Shown: positions 29,701-38,355 of the stretch, one piece after another | How the letters are laid out: every line of letters begins with the position of its first letter | Position numbering within the stretch: the first letter of the stretch is position 1 | DNA from: Bacillus sp. BA3 | GTDB lineage: Bacteria > Bacillota > Bacilli > Bacillales > DSM-1321 | Direction of reading: 5' to 3' | DNA length: 64,000 nucleotides | Assembly (NCBI GenBank): GCA_002835675.1 | Contig: PIZR01000001.1 | Span: 722,075-786,074 of the forward strand | Translations under genes and position numbers: made by a program | Notes under the pieces: model-generated | Database searches by the model: none | Seen by the model: the letters and a program-made list of their open reading frames with translations, nothing else | Told to the model about the DNA's origin: nothing

Positions 29701-32271
29701 ATGGGAAAATTAGAAAGTATATATCCTATTGCGATTGAGAATACAAAGGAAAAAATAATCCAGGATATGGATTTTTATTTAGAGAATCAAGAGACAATGC
29801 CTTCTTATTCAGCATATATATCAGACAGGACGACCTTTATAGAGCAAATTTGGATAAATGTTTGGATAAATAAAGCGTCAAATGATGTGCCCAGAAAGGA
29901 AAAAAAGGCATTTTTAAGCGAAAGGGGCTTTGTAACGGAAGGTTCAGATCATAAACTGATCAATAGCATGTTCCGGAACGAATTAAAGAAGTATCGTCCG
30001 TTTGATAGCTTAACATGGATTAAAAAAACCTTTGCTGACAATCAGGAAGATTGGGAAAAGAGATATAAAAATGCAAGGGAAAAATTCTTTAGGCGACAAG
30101 AAGAACAGCGGCTTGCCAAGCAGCGTTGGAAAATACGTGCGAGGCTTCAAGAAGAGGCAAATACATTTTTCGAAAATAACTCCCTTCTATTATATTTACA
30201 TGCCAGGTATTATATTGCCGGTATATTGACAAAAGATCTTAAGAATAAGCCTAAATTCCAATATGTCGATCCATACTTGCTTGAAGAACAGTTGGTGGAA
30301 GAGGGGGACTTTCAAGCTGCCGAATACTTAATGGTCACTGATTTTTTTGAAGAGCTGACAGGCGATATTCACTCGTTAGTCGGTTGGGGAAGGAACCGTT
30401 ATGAATATGAAAATTACTTCTTCAGGTATGAAAGATTAGTTTCGGATTTCATAATGAAATTAGCCCCTGACAAATACTTGAACAATCTATCTGCTGCACT
30501 GCATCATGATTTTTTAGAGTCATATGGGGAAAGGCTGACGGTTGAAGCCCTTCAAGGTATACTAAGCGATGAATTGGCCGATTTGTCTCAGTCCTGTTTT
30601 GATGAACTTCAGGAAGAATACCTTTCTGATTTACTGAAGCTGGAAGGAATTCCTTTTAATGAAACATTGCACGAAGAAATATACGAAAAAGACGTGGAGA
30701 ACAGAGAGAGAAGAAAAGCTGAAGTATTGGCAGAGCAAGCCAGGAAGCTGGCAGAAGAGCAAAGGATGATCGATGACATCATCGGTAAGGCCTATACTCC
30801 ATCATTAGGGAAAAAAGTTCGATATGTTTTGCATATAGGAGAGACAAATACCGGCAAGACGCATAAGGCCCTGGAAAAAATGAAAGAAGCGGAAAGCGGT
30901 TTGTACCTAGCTCCACTTAGACTGCTGGCCCTTGAAGTGTTTGATAAATTAAATGCTGACGGTGTACCTTGCTCATTAAAAACAGGTGAAGAAGAAAAGG
31001 CAGTGGCGGGTGCTAAACATGTCTCCAGCACCGTTGAAATGTTTCATGAAAAGGATTACCACGAAGTAATCGTCATAGATGAAGCCCAAATGATTGCCGA
31101 TAAAGATCGAGGCTTTTCATGGTTTAGGGCAATCACGCAAGCTAATGCGAAAGAAGTACACATTATCGGGAGCAATAATATCAAAAAGATGCTTCTGAAC
31201 CTTCTGAATGAAGCTGATTTGGAACTCCACGAATACAGACGGGAAATACCGCTTGAGGTAGAACAAAGGGAGTTTGGCCTGAAGTATACGAAAAAAGGAG
31301 ATGCGCTTATTTGTTTTTCGAGAAGGCAGGTACTCGAGACCGCGTCCCGGCTAAAAGAGAGTGGACATAATGTGAGCATGATATACGGAAGTATGCCTCC
31401 TGAAAATAGGAAACGGCAAATAGAGCTATTCAATCGCGGTGAAACATCAGTTGTGGTTGCCACCGATGCAATTGGAATGGGATTGAACTTGCCAATACGC
31501 CGTATCGTCTTTCTTGAAAATGAAAAATTCGACGGGACACGAAGAAGAAGGTTGACTTCTCAAGAAATCAAACAAATCGCAGGTCGAGCGGGTAGAAAGG
31601 GGATTTATGACACTGGAAAGGTAGCATTTACAGCAGATATCAAAATCATGAATAAGTTGCTGGAACAAGTTGATGAGCCAGTTCAAACCTTTACAATCGC
31701 CCCAACTTCTGCTGTATTTGAACGTTTTCAAAAATATTACCGGAACCTAGGGACATTTTTCGAAATGTGGGAGAGGTTTGAGCCCCCTAAAGGCACGAAA
31801 AAGGCATCACTATCGGAAGAAAGGGAGCTTTACGAACTAATACGGGATACTGAAATCGAAGCGCGTTTTTCATTAATGGATTTATATGGTTTCCTGCATA
31901 TTCCATTTTCCGCAAAAGAACCAAGTCTTATCAGACAGTGGCTGGAGACAGTCGAAGCGATTGCCGAGAACAGTGACCTTCCTGAACCGGTCATCAAAAC
32001 AAGGAATCTGGAGGAATTGGAGCTATCTTATAAAGCGATAGGTCTTCATCTATTATTTTTATATCGCATGGGTAAGCGGACCGAAGCTGTTTATTGGGAG
32101 CGTATCCGTGAAGAAATCAGTGATGGCGTTCATGATCAGTTAAAAGACGAAATGTTGAATTATCAAAAAAAATGCAAGCGCTGTGGAAAAAGGCTGCCGG
32201 ATGACTCGCGTTTTCAAATATGTGACGCTTGTTATCATAGAGGGCTTAGGAAGACGCACAGATTCAATTAA
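29701..32271 (+). CDS. SUV3-like superfamily 2 RNA helicase with C-terminal zinc finger
   Basis: 856 residues. The N-terminal 370 residues are helical and charged, without a domain I recognise. The helicase core has Walker A GETNTGKT at 380-387, motif Ia YLAPLRLLALEVFDKL, DEAQ at 460-463, motif V VVATDAIGMGLNLPI and motif VI QIAGRAGR. GETNTGKT and DEAQM match the SUV3 family, known from mitochondrial and bacterial RNA turnover. Residues 690-740 fit the SUV3 C-terminal region. The end has a four-Cys zinc motif (C825, C828, C841, C844). AAAGGGGATC precedes the ATG. It likely unwinds structured RNA; a degradosome link is not visible. Confidence 0.85.
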   Translation: MGKLESIYPIAIENTKEKIIQDMDFYLENQETMPSYSAYISDRTTFIEQIWINVWINKASNDVPRKEKKAFLSERGFVTEGSDHKLINSMFRNELKKYRPFDSLTWIKKTFADNQEDWEKRYKNAREKFFRRQEEQRLAKQRWKIRARLQEEANTFFENNSLLLYLHARYYIAGILTKDLKNKPKFQYVDPYLLEEQLVEEGDFQAAEYLMVTDFFEELTGDIHSLVGWGRNRYEYENYFFRYERLVSDFIMKLAPDKYLNNLSAALHHDFLESYGERLTVEALQGILSDELADLSQSCFDELQEEYLSDLLKLEGIPFNETLHEEIYEKDVENRERRKAEVLAEQARKLAEEQRMIDDIIGKAYTPSLGKKVRYVLHIGETNTGKTHKALEKMKEAESGLYLAPLRLLALEVFDKLNADGVPCSLKTGEEEKAVAGAKHVSSTVEMFHEKDYHEVIVIDEAQMIADKDRGFSWFRAITQANAKEVHIIGSNNIKKMLLNLLNEADLELHEYRREIPLEVEQREFGLKYTKKGDALICFSRRQVLETASRLKESGHNVSMIYGSMPPENRKRQIELFNRGETSVVVATDAIGMGLNLPIRRIVFLENEKFDGTRRRRLTSQEIKQIAGRAGRKGIYDTGKVAFTADIKIMNKLLEQVDEPVQTFTIAPTSAVFERFQKYYRNLGTFFEMWERFEPPKGTKKASLSEERELYELIRDTEIEARFSLMDLYGFLHIPFSAKEPSLIRQWLETVEAIAENSDLPEPVIKTRNLEELELSYKAIGLHLLFLYRMGKRTEAVYWERIREEISDGVHDQLKDEMLNYQKKCKRCGKRLPDDSRFQICDACYHRGLRKTHRFN

Positions 32272-32291
32272 ACGAATCTTTCGATAGTAAT

Positions 32292-32328
32292 AACCCGAAT
32301 ATGATGCACCTTGTGCTTCATTCGGGTT
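32292..32328. terminator. Terminator between the helicase and YqaE-like genes
   Basis: AACCCGAAT pairs with ATTCGGGTT around a 19-base loop that itself has pairing (GCACC..). Convergent genes on both sides. Confidence 0.65.
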
Positions 32329-32345
32329 ATTAGTGGTTGTCTAAA

Positions 32346-32564
32346 TCACTTAGTTGTTTGTTTTGATTTAGAAATAATTGCTGCTTGCTGCTTCATTCGT
32401 TTATCAGCTTTCTTATCATGCACCACTAAGATTGCATGAATTAAACCAGGTACATAAAAAAATAGTGTGAGGACCAAATTTAGCACTGCCTGAACGGGTT
32501 TACCAGCTAATAATACGGCTAATGGAGGGAAAATAATCGCAATTAAATAAAGAATCGTGAACAC
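32346..32564 (-). CDS. YqaE/Pmp3-family small membrane protein
   Basis: 72 residues with two membrane helices, LYLIAIIFPPLAVLLAG (about 5-21, with the hallmark FPPLAV) and VLNLVLTLFFYVPGLIHAILVV (about 27-48), then a basic cytoplasmic tail. This matches the YqaE/Pmp3 (UPF0057) family linked to membrane potential and salt stress. The only standard start is GTG at 32564, but GGAGA lies almost against it; the same site would suit an ATT four codons downstream. The exact start is therefore uncertain. Confidence 0.85.
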   Translation of the reverse strand: MFTILYLIAIIFPPLAVLLAGKPVQAVLNLVLTLFFYVPGLIHAILVVHDKKADKRMKQQAAIISKSKQTTK

Positions 32565-32851
32565 TCTCCAATATAAATATTTTTTATCTACTATTACAGT
32601 TTAATTCTCTCTTTTTGATAATTTTTTTATTCCGTTTTCCTGATGATTCCTCTTGTTATCGCCTTGATAAATATATGCTCGAGAGTAGGATTCATACCAA
32701 CTGAGCCTTCTGGCTCAAAGAAGCAGTCTTTTGCCCCCGATAATGACAGGAGAGGGCTATGGCAAATGATCGTTTTTCCCGGAGCGGTCAATGTACCGCC
32801 GCTTTTTGTGTTAGAATAATCAGAATACTAACTGATGAAAGCGGGAGATTT

Positions 32852-33523
32852 ATGAAAAAAAAGATAGGCTGTTTGCATGCACACTATACAAATATAAAAT
32901 ACATCGAAGCCGCATTCTCGAAATTTGATATTGAATGGCTTCATTTTGTTGAACCGGGATTGATGCATCGGGTGTCATCTGATGCAACTTTTAACAATTC
33001 GGATGCTCAAAAAAGGGTAAAAGAACAAGTCGAATGGATTGCCGAATGTAAAGTGGATGCCATTCTGATAACCTGTACAAACTACATCGCCTTTTTAAAC
33101 GAAGAACAACTATCCTTACCCATGCCTATCATTAAAATCGATGAACCATATTTTGAGCAAATTTGCCAATTGCAGCAACCGCAAATGATTTTATTCACGA
33201 ACCCAGCAACTGTTGAAGGAACAATCAAACGTTTAAATGCCCATGCTGAAGAATATGCCGCTGTGGATTTTGAAGTTATCATTATCGACAATGCTTTTGA
33301 ATTGATTATGCAGGGATTGGGAGAGAAATATAACCAGGAAATCATGAACTTCCTTTACAAGTTTAATAACGAAGAAAGACCGATGTCGGTGGCTCAACTG
33401 TCAATGGTCGAAGCAGCTATGAGTTATGAGCTTGAGACAGGAAAGGCAGTTTTAAATCCATTACATGCATTAGTGGATTACATGATCGATCAACTGGAAC
33501 TAAGGTCATTGAGTGTTGAATAA
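32852..33523 (+). CDS. Aspartate/glutamate racemase-superfamily-like protein
   Basis: 223 residues. The ATG at 32852 with GCGGGAG upstream is chosen; a longer frame opens at 32759 but its first 31 codons lack a ribosome site and look non-coding. It begins MKKKIGCLHAHYTNIKYIEAAF. DAILITCTNYIAFLNE (about residues 71-86) places a Cys-Thr-Asn as in Asp/Glu/hydantoin racemases. A second Cys at the matching C-terminal position is missing (the late part has MSVAQLSMVEAAM instead). The racemase reaction is therefore doubtful. Not assigned to a pathway; single gene with a terminator after it. Confidence 0.6.
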   Translation: MKKKIGCLHAHYTNIKYIEAAFSKFDIEWLHFVEPGLMHRVSSDATFNNSDAQKRVKEQVEWIAECKVDAILITCTNYIAFLNEEQLSLPMPIIKIDEPYFEQICQLQQPQMILFTNPATVEGTIKRLNAHAEEYAAVDFEVIIIDNAFELIMQGLGEKYNQEIMNFLYKFNNEERPMSVAQLSMVEAAMSYELETGKAVLNPLHALVDYMIDQLELRSLSVE

Positions 33524-33586
33524 AGGATTTCTGGTGTCGCATGATCGTAAATACAAAAAAATAAGTGTTTATATATAATAGGAAAG

Positions 33587-33635
33587 AAAAATTCCCTGCA
33601 TGATTAGGTTAAATCCCGATCCAGGGAATTTTTTA
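33587..33635. terminator. Bidirectional terminator
   Basis: AAATTCCCTG pairs with CAGGGAATTT around a 24-base loop, with T runs on both strands, between convergent genes. Confidence 0.75.
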
Positions 33636-33947
33636 TTATTCCTTTGTGCGGATTTGTTCACGGATGTTTTCAAGTTCTTCAAGGGATAGGTTCGTTAGGG
33701 AATTTTTTATTTCTTCTTCGACCCGTTTTCGATCAAGCTCCCTATATTCGCTCCACCAATCACGCAGCCCTTCGGTGTTTTCGAGAAGATACTCTATATC
33801 AATTTCTTCTTGCTCATCATCTGATAAATATCGCATGACCGCACCTAGTAACCGATTGAGTTTGGCTGTTTCGCTTTCCTTATCAGGTGAAGCCGTGGTA
33901 TCTTTCACTTCTGCATCATCTTTAGCAGGAACATTCCGAGGTGTCAT
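33636..33947 (-). CDS. Hypothetical acidic helical protein, 103 aa
   Basis: The ATG has AGGAGGATATT upstream. After a disordered N-terminus (about 1-28) the rest is charged helix, with LLGAVMRYLSDDEQEEIDIEYLL and a C-terminal heptad-like stretch (LTNLSLEELENIREQI). No membrane segment. Seen as an uncharacterised protein in Bacillus relatives; function unknown. Confidence 0.6.
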   Translation of the reverse strand: MTPRNVPAKDDAEVKDTTASPDKESETAKLNRLLGAVMRYLSDDEQEEIDIEYLLENTEGLRDWWSEYRELDRKRVEEEIKNSLTNLSLEELENIREQIRTKE

Positions 33948-34160
33948 AATATCCTCCTGTTTTTAATACTAGTGTGCCTAAAAAGGGCGGTTTTCAATAT
34001 ATGTTTTTCGTATTGTTAAAATTTCTTGGTATATAAATTTTAACATATATCTCGCTAGAATATATTAATAATATCATCATCCTTTAATAGTACTAACAAA
34101 ATAATAGGTAGGTAAGGGGGGAGGATAATAAAAGGAATAGCTTAATTGCTATTCCTTACA

Positions 34161-34490
34161 TCAAGCGACTAATTTTCTGCATTCTTCTGCACATCTCAAG
34201 CAGGCCTCAGCACATTTTTGACAATGTTCATGATCGTGTTTTTTACATTCGTTTCCGCAGTTTTCACAAATCTTGGCACACACTTCAGCCAACTCTGAAA
34301 TAAACGGTGTTCCTCTCCCGATCGCCTGTCCTAAATAAGAGCAAATATCCGCACATTCCCGATCCAAGCGAATGCATTCCACCATCATGTTTACATGATC
34401 TTCTTTTAAGCATGCGTCGTAGCAATGATTACACGCGGTCATACAATCATTTAAAGTTTGGATAACAGATGAATGATACTCATGTGACAT
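34161..34490 (-). CDS. Cys-rich four-helix-bundle copper-storage-like protein (YhjQ/Csp-type)
   Basis: 109 residues with CxxxC-type pairs along every predicted helix: CMTACNHCYDAC, CIRLDRECADIC, CAKICENCGNEC and CQKCAEACLRCAEEC. This spacing is that of the copper storage proteins Csp1/Csp3 and of B. subtilis YhjQ (DUF326), which line a four-helix bundle with thiolates and bind many Cu(I) ions. No signal peptide, so it should be cytosolic as Csp3. AGGAGGAG lies eight bases before ATG 34490, which is preferred over an ATG ten codons earlier. Confidence 0.88.
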   Translation of the reverse strand: MSHEYHSSVIQTLNDCMTACNHCYDACLKEDHVNMMVECIRLDRECADICSYLGQAIGRGTPFISELAEVCAKICENCGNECKKHDHEHCQKCAEACLRCAEECRKLVA

Positions 34491-34663
34491 GAACAAATCT
34501 CCTCCTAAATATGGTCTCACCCTTACTATTAACCTTTAAACTACCCTTTAAACTTCTTTTAGGATAAAGGTAAAAGGTTCATTAAAACTGAACGGACAAG
34601 TGATGGACTTTAGGGAATGAATGGAAGGGACAGTGCATAAATTTAAATGAAGGGAGTGGATAT

Positions 34664-35053
34664 ATGAAAATGTTTATTAAATTAAGTGTTGCCAGTGTCT
34701 CCGGAGCCGTCGTGTATTTGATATATAATGTCAACCAGACACTGCGTAAAGGAATGGGAACGCTTGAAGAAACAAATAAGACACTGGAAGAGGTAAGGAA
34801 TGCAGTACATGGATTGACGCAAGAGTCCAAACAATTGATCCACTCTGCCAATCAAATTACAGCGGATGTAAAAGGGAAGATGGAAAATGTCGATCCATTA
34901 CTAGAATCCGCTCAAGATGTTGGGGAAATGATTCATAATGTAACCAATTCCATGAAAGAAGCCAGTTTGGAAGGCCGCCACAAGGAATTATCCGCTCCGA
35001 CAGCTCCTTTGACTCGAACTGAAGCTGAGGGGGTTCAAATCAAAATCAAGTAG
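34664..35053 (+). CDS. DUF948 protein, first of a tandem pair
   Basis: 129 residues: one N-terminal membrane segment (about 2-18), then a long amphipathic coiled helix (NQTLRKGMGTLEETNKTLEEVRNAVHGL..), the DUF948 pattern of the YtxG family of general stress proteins. The helix should face the cytoplasm or the wall side; the topology is unclear. The C-terminal 30 residues differ from its neighbour. GAAGGGAG precedes the ATG. The next gene encodes a paralogue, so this is a tandem duplication. Confidence 0.8.
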   Translation: MKMFIKLSVASVSGAVVYLIYNVNQTLRKGMGTLEETNKTLEEVRNAVHGLTQESKQLIHSANQITADVKGKMENVDPLLESAQDVGEMIHNVTNSMKEASLEGRHKELSAPTAPLTRTEAEGVQIKIK

Positions 35054-35145
35054 TACCATTTAACATAAAAAACAGGCACCCCGGGATACACTAACATATT
35101 TGAAGCAATCGTTTCTATCATTTATTTTAGAGGGGGAGCTTTATC

Positions 35146-35511
35146 ATGATTATTGAATATAGTGTGGCTGCGATAGCCTTAGCCTTCATTTGGTTGGTCG
35201 TATTTTTAATCAGTACCCTTCAAAAGGGAATGGCCACGATAGGAGAAGCCAATCAAACCTTGGCTGAAGTGAGAAATGCCATTCATGATCTATCCGGCGA
35301 ATCGAAACAACTATTGCAAACTGCAAATGAAATCACAGACGATGTAAAAACTAAAATGAAAACGGTTGAACCATTATTGGATTCTGCACAGGATGTTGGT
35401 GAAGCGATACATTCAGTTACAGACTCTGTTAAAAAAGCCACTAATGGTTTCCGTACAGATTTTTCCCCGAAAAAAATCAATGCCATCAAACCCAAAAGCC
35501 AATTTAGATAA
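35146..35511 (+). CDS. DUF948 protein, second of a tandem pair
   Basis: 121 residues with the same layout as its neighbour: an N-terminal membrane segment (about 3-22) and a coiled helix. Shared blocks are KGMxTxxExNxTLxEVRNAxHxL, ESKQL, and VKxKMxxVxPLLxSAQDVGExIHxVTxS. GAGGGGGAGC precedes the ATG. The two genes are 92 bases apart without a terminator between, so they may be one unit; a terminator follows this one at 35533. Function unknown beyond the stress-protein link of the family. Confidence 0.8.
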   Translation: MIIEYSVAAIALAFIWLVVFLISTLQKGMATIGEANQTLAEVRNAIHDLSGESKQLLQTANEITDDVKTKMKTVEPLLDSAQDVGEAIHSVTDSVKKATNGFRTDFSPKKINAIKPKSQFR

Positions 35512-35532
35512 AAAGAAAATATTAAAAAAGTG

Positions 35533-35566
35533 AAAGACACTACCGGGAATTGGAGTGTCTTTTTTG
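35533..35566 (+). terminator. Terminator after the DUF948 pair
   Basis: AAAGACACT pairs with AGTGTCTTT around an 11-base loop, then a T run. Confidence 0.75.
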
Positions 35567-35704
35567 ATGATATGTATAATAGGCGTGATATGGATATCGC
35601 CCGTGGTTTGTTATATATAAGACCCATTTCTCTCATACAGATCACTTAACACCCTGTATGAGAATATGGAACAAACATAAAATTATGGGCTTTAGGACAA
35701 GCAA

Positions 35705-35896
35705 TTATTTATCTGTCTTGTCACCTTCAGCATGACCGGATGCTTTTGAGTCATTGGAATGTTTGACGCCTTTACTTACATATGGTTTGGCGCTTTTTTT
35801 CTTATTGGCACTTGTTTTCCAACGATTCCAGCCCTTCTTGCCCGTTCCTGTGCCGGTACCTTTACCCGTTCCGCTCTTAGCCTTAGCTTTACTCAT
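35705..35896 (-). CDS. DUF3934 basic small protein
   Basis: 63 residues, very basic, low complexity. KGTGTGTGKKGWNRWKTSA (residues 12-30) followed by KKKSAKPYVSKG is the DUF3934 pattern of small Bacillus proteins of unknown function. The GT repeats look disordered. GGAGTGATTTC precedes the ATG. It may bind nucleic acid given its charge, but that is only a guess. Confidence 0.75.
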   Translation of the reverse strand: MSKAKAKSGTGKGTGTGTGKKGWNRWKTSANKKKSAKPYVSKGVKHSNDSKASGHAEGDKTDK

Positions 35897-36068
35897 GAAA
35901 TCACTCCATTACTATTGTATGGTTAGTTTAAACCATTTTACTTGATTATTACCCAAGTATGTTGAAATATACAGTAACGAAGGTGATATGTACAGGGAAA
36001 GGCTCAATTTTTTTAATCTAAATCTTTATATATCAATAACAGCAAGAGATTTTGCTTTGGTTTTTGCC

Positions 36069-37400
36069 TCACTTTATCGATATCGATCTTGATTTCGTCA
36101 GTAAGATGCTTATGCCGATTTTTTTGCAAATGGTCAAGTAGTGCATGAAAGTTAATAATACAGCACCAGTATTCATTCCTAAAATGATTCCTCCCATATT
36201 AAGAGAAGCCTGAGAGCCTAGGATATACATCATTAAAAAGGCAACAATATGGGACCATACGGTATGAATGAATGCATCCTTCACTAAACCAAGGCCGATG
36301 AGATAGGCTTGCATGGGAATGACAAAAAAATGAAAAAGAAAATAAGGACATAATAATTTTAAATAGTATGCGGCAGATGTTGAAGAAAAAAAGAGGGAGG
36401 TCAAAGGTTCCGCAAAGAAATAAATGAAGATCACAGCCGGAACTCCATACAGTACGGTGAAAGACATCGATTTTTGCAATAAAACCCTCAATTTTTCCTT
36501 ATCCTGCCTTTTGTAAGCATTCGAAACATTCGGAATGAGCATGATCATTAAGGAATGTGCGATAAAGGCTGGGAAGAAGCCGATCGTCATCGCTACTCCA
36601 GTAAGCATCCCAAAATGCTCTGTAGCCACTACCGCACCGAATCCTGCCGAGAGAAGGGCAGTGTGGATCAAAAAAGGTTGGATCGCATTTGTTATCGCAT
36701 GAAAGATCCTTAACCCCATGGTGGGCAGCGAAACCGCCAATAACTTTTGCCGGGCATGTTTACCGGTTGTCCGTGAGTTTGTACCGCGCCTCATGATTCG
36801 CATTTGAAGAATCAAAAGGTTGATCAAGTATAGAAAAACGAGGAACTCACTGCCAATCAAAACAAAAAAGGCCATCAATAATGACTTTTCCTGGTTAAAA
36901 TGAAATAAGTTAAAGATAAGGAAAAGCAAGCCGAATTGAATGATATCCTTCAAAAAGTTGGAAAAAGCAATCTTCCCCATTTGCTGGACACCCATGAAAT
37001 AGCCTCTTGCAATCGACGAAAAGGCAACTATTGGGATCACTGTGATGAGCAGCCATTTAATATAGGGATGGTATTTGTCCATTATGGATGAGAAGGAAAG
37101 TATGAAAGGCATGACTACACACATTACCAATACGACGACTGCAGCCATTTTAAGTGCATGAACGATAAGATTATAATGCATTGCCTGTTTATTTTCCGCG
37201 ACGAATTTTGAAATGGAAATATGTAATTCAAGGCTGGCGATCACATATATCAAAAAGAAAATTGGCAATATGGACATATAAAGCCCCATGCCCTCTTCGT
37301 GTAATTCCCTGGCTAGGAGCATGTTCACTAAAAATTCGATACATTCACCAAAAAACGCTGCAACAATCAAAATGAGCGTTCCTTTATAAAAAGACTTCAT
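36069..37400 (-). CDS. SpoVB/YkvU-like MATE-superfamily lipid flippase
   Basis: 443 residues with 12 or more membrane helices. The N-terminus FYKGTLILIVAAFFGECIEFLVNMLLARELHEEGMGLYM is the polysaccharide-biosynthesis/oligosaccharide-flippase signature of the SpoVB family. FSSIARGYFMGVQQMGKIAFSNFLKDIIQF (about 127-156) and LLCPYFLFHFFVIPMQAYLIGLG further support it. Length fits B. subtilis YkvU (445), a SpoVB-like sporulation membrane protein. The likely role is moving a lipid-linked wall or spore precursor across a membrane. TAGGAGTGG precedes the ATG. The 378-base gap to its right (37401-37778) holds no other gene. Confidence 0.82.
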   Translation of the reverse strand: MKSFYKGTLILIVAAFFGECIEFLVNMLLARELHEEGMGLYMSILPIFFLIYVIASLELHISISKFVAENKQAMHYNLIVHALKMAAVVVLVMCVVMPFILSFSSIMDKYHPYIKWLLITVIPIVAFSSIARGYFMGVQQMGKIAFSNFLKDIIQFGLLFLIFNLFHFNQEKSLLMAFFVLIGSEFLVFLYLINLLILQMRIMRRGTNSRTTGKHARQKLLAVSLPTMGLRIFHAITNAIQPFLIHTALLSAGFGAVVATEHFGMLTGVAMTIGFFPAFIAHSLMIMLIPNVSNAYKRQDKEKLRVLLQKSMSFTVLYGVPAVIFIYFFAEPLTSLFFSSTSAAYYLKLLCPYFLFHFFVIPMQAYLIGLGLVKDAFIHTVWSHIVAFLMMYILGSQASLNMGGIILGMNTGAVLLTFMHYLTICKKIGISILLTKSRSISIK

Positions 37401-37778
37401 GTTGGACCACTCCTAACAAGGTGTTTGTATAAAGATATGAGACATGCCATGGAATATTCATGAGGAACTGCATATCCCGGCGATACAAAATGCGGTTATG
37501 CCTATGGCAATCCTTATTAATCGCTTAAAAATTAAATCAGGATAAAGGTGGAAAATTGTATGAAATCGATTGGTTACATTCATTTATAATGGGGAAATCC
37601 TTACCCATACATCTTCATCAAAAGGCTTCATATGGTGAAATTACAAACAAGGGCAAGTTTTTATGTCATTTTCCTTTTCAAAAGTGTCAGATGAATCATG
37701 AATATAAGAATGGGACATGAATTTCGCTTTGAAATTCATGCTTTATTTTGCTATCCTTTAGCAGAGGGGATGATCAAT

Positions 37779-38057
37779 ATGAAATTCACATCTATTAGTC
37801 AATCAAATATAGATGAATTGTGCATTGCGTTTGAAAGTTGTCTTACGAAACATGACATTACATTTAAGTATGTAGATATGACTGAAGAGAACGGAATCAT
37901 ATCGTTCATTTTTTGTGATGACCCGGAAAATGCGAGATCGGTCGACATGGAAAGTGAACGCTTCATTGGATTGGATACCGATTACATAGCCAAGGAAATT
38001 TTAGAGCCAATCCTGCCTAAATTAAAGGAATTTGCACAATATAAAATCATCGATTAA
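37779..38057 (+). CDS. Hypothetical protein, 92 aa
   Basis: ATG 37779 with GAGGGGATGATC upstream is chosen over earlier in-frame starts that lack a ribosome site. The product MKFTSISQSNIDELCIAFESC... is a small soluble alpha/beta protein with an acidic middle (DDPENARSVDMESERF). No recognised family. Monocistronic; a bidirectional terminator lies 190 bases after it. Confidence 0.6.
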   Translation: MKFTSISQSNIDELCIAFESCLTKHDITFKYVDMTEENGIISFIFCDDPENARSVDMESERFIGLDTDYIAKEILEPILPKLKEFAQYKIID

Positions 38058-38244
38058 GATGATTTTTTTTGTTTTGATATTTGTTTTTATTGCCTAGATG
38101 GAGCTGGAAATTTAACTTCCTATTATATGCGCATTATTATAGTCAGGGTATAGTTTGTGGAACTAAAAAAGCTGGAAGGGAAAAGGAAGAGTTCTTACAG
38201 CGGTTTACAATTGGCTAGCTATGCAGGAAATGGTGATTATATAA

Positions 38245-38284
38245 AAGAAATACCCTGGGTGTTATTACATCCAGGGTATTTCTT
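38245..38284. terminator. Bidirectional terminator
   Basis: AAGAAATACCCTGG pairs perfectly with CCAGGGTATTTCTT (14 bp) around a 12-base loop. It closes the permease gene on the minus strand. Confidence 0.85.
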
Positions 38285-38355
38285 CTTTGAAAAGCCATCT
38301 AAATGGATTGTAAAGATCGCTTTTCACCACTAACTATACTCCGCGGTATTCTGGA

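Noticed and set aside
32170-32183. cre-like TGCAAGCGCTGTGG
   Set aside because: Lies inside the zinc-motif codons of the helicase gene and mismatches the last positions.
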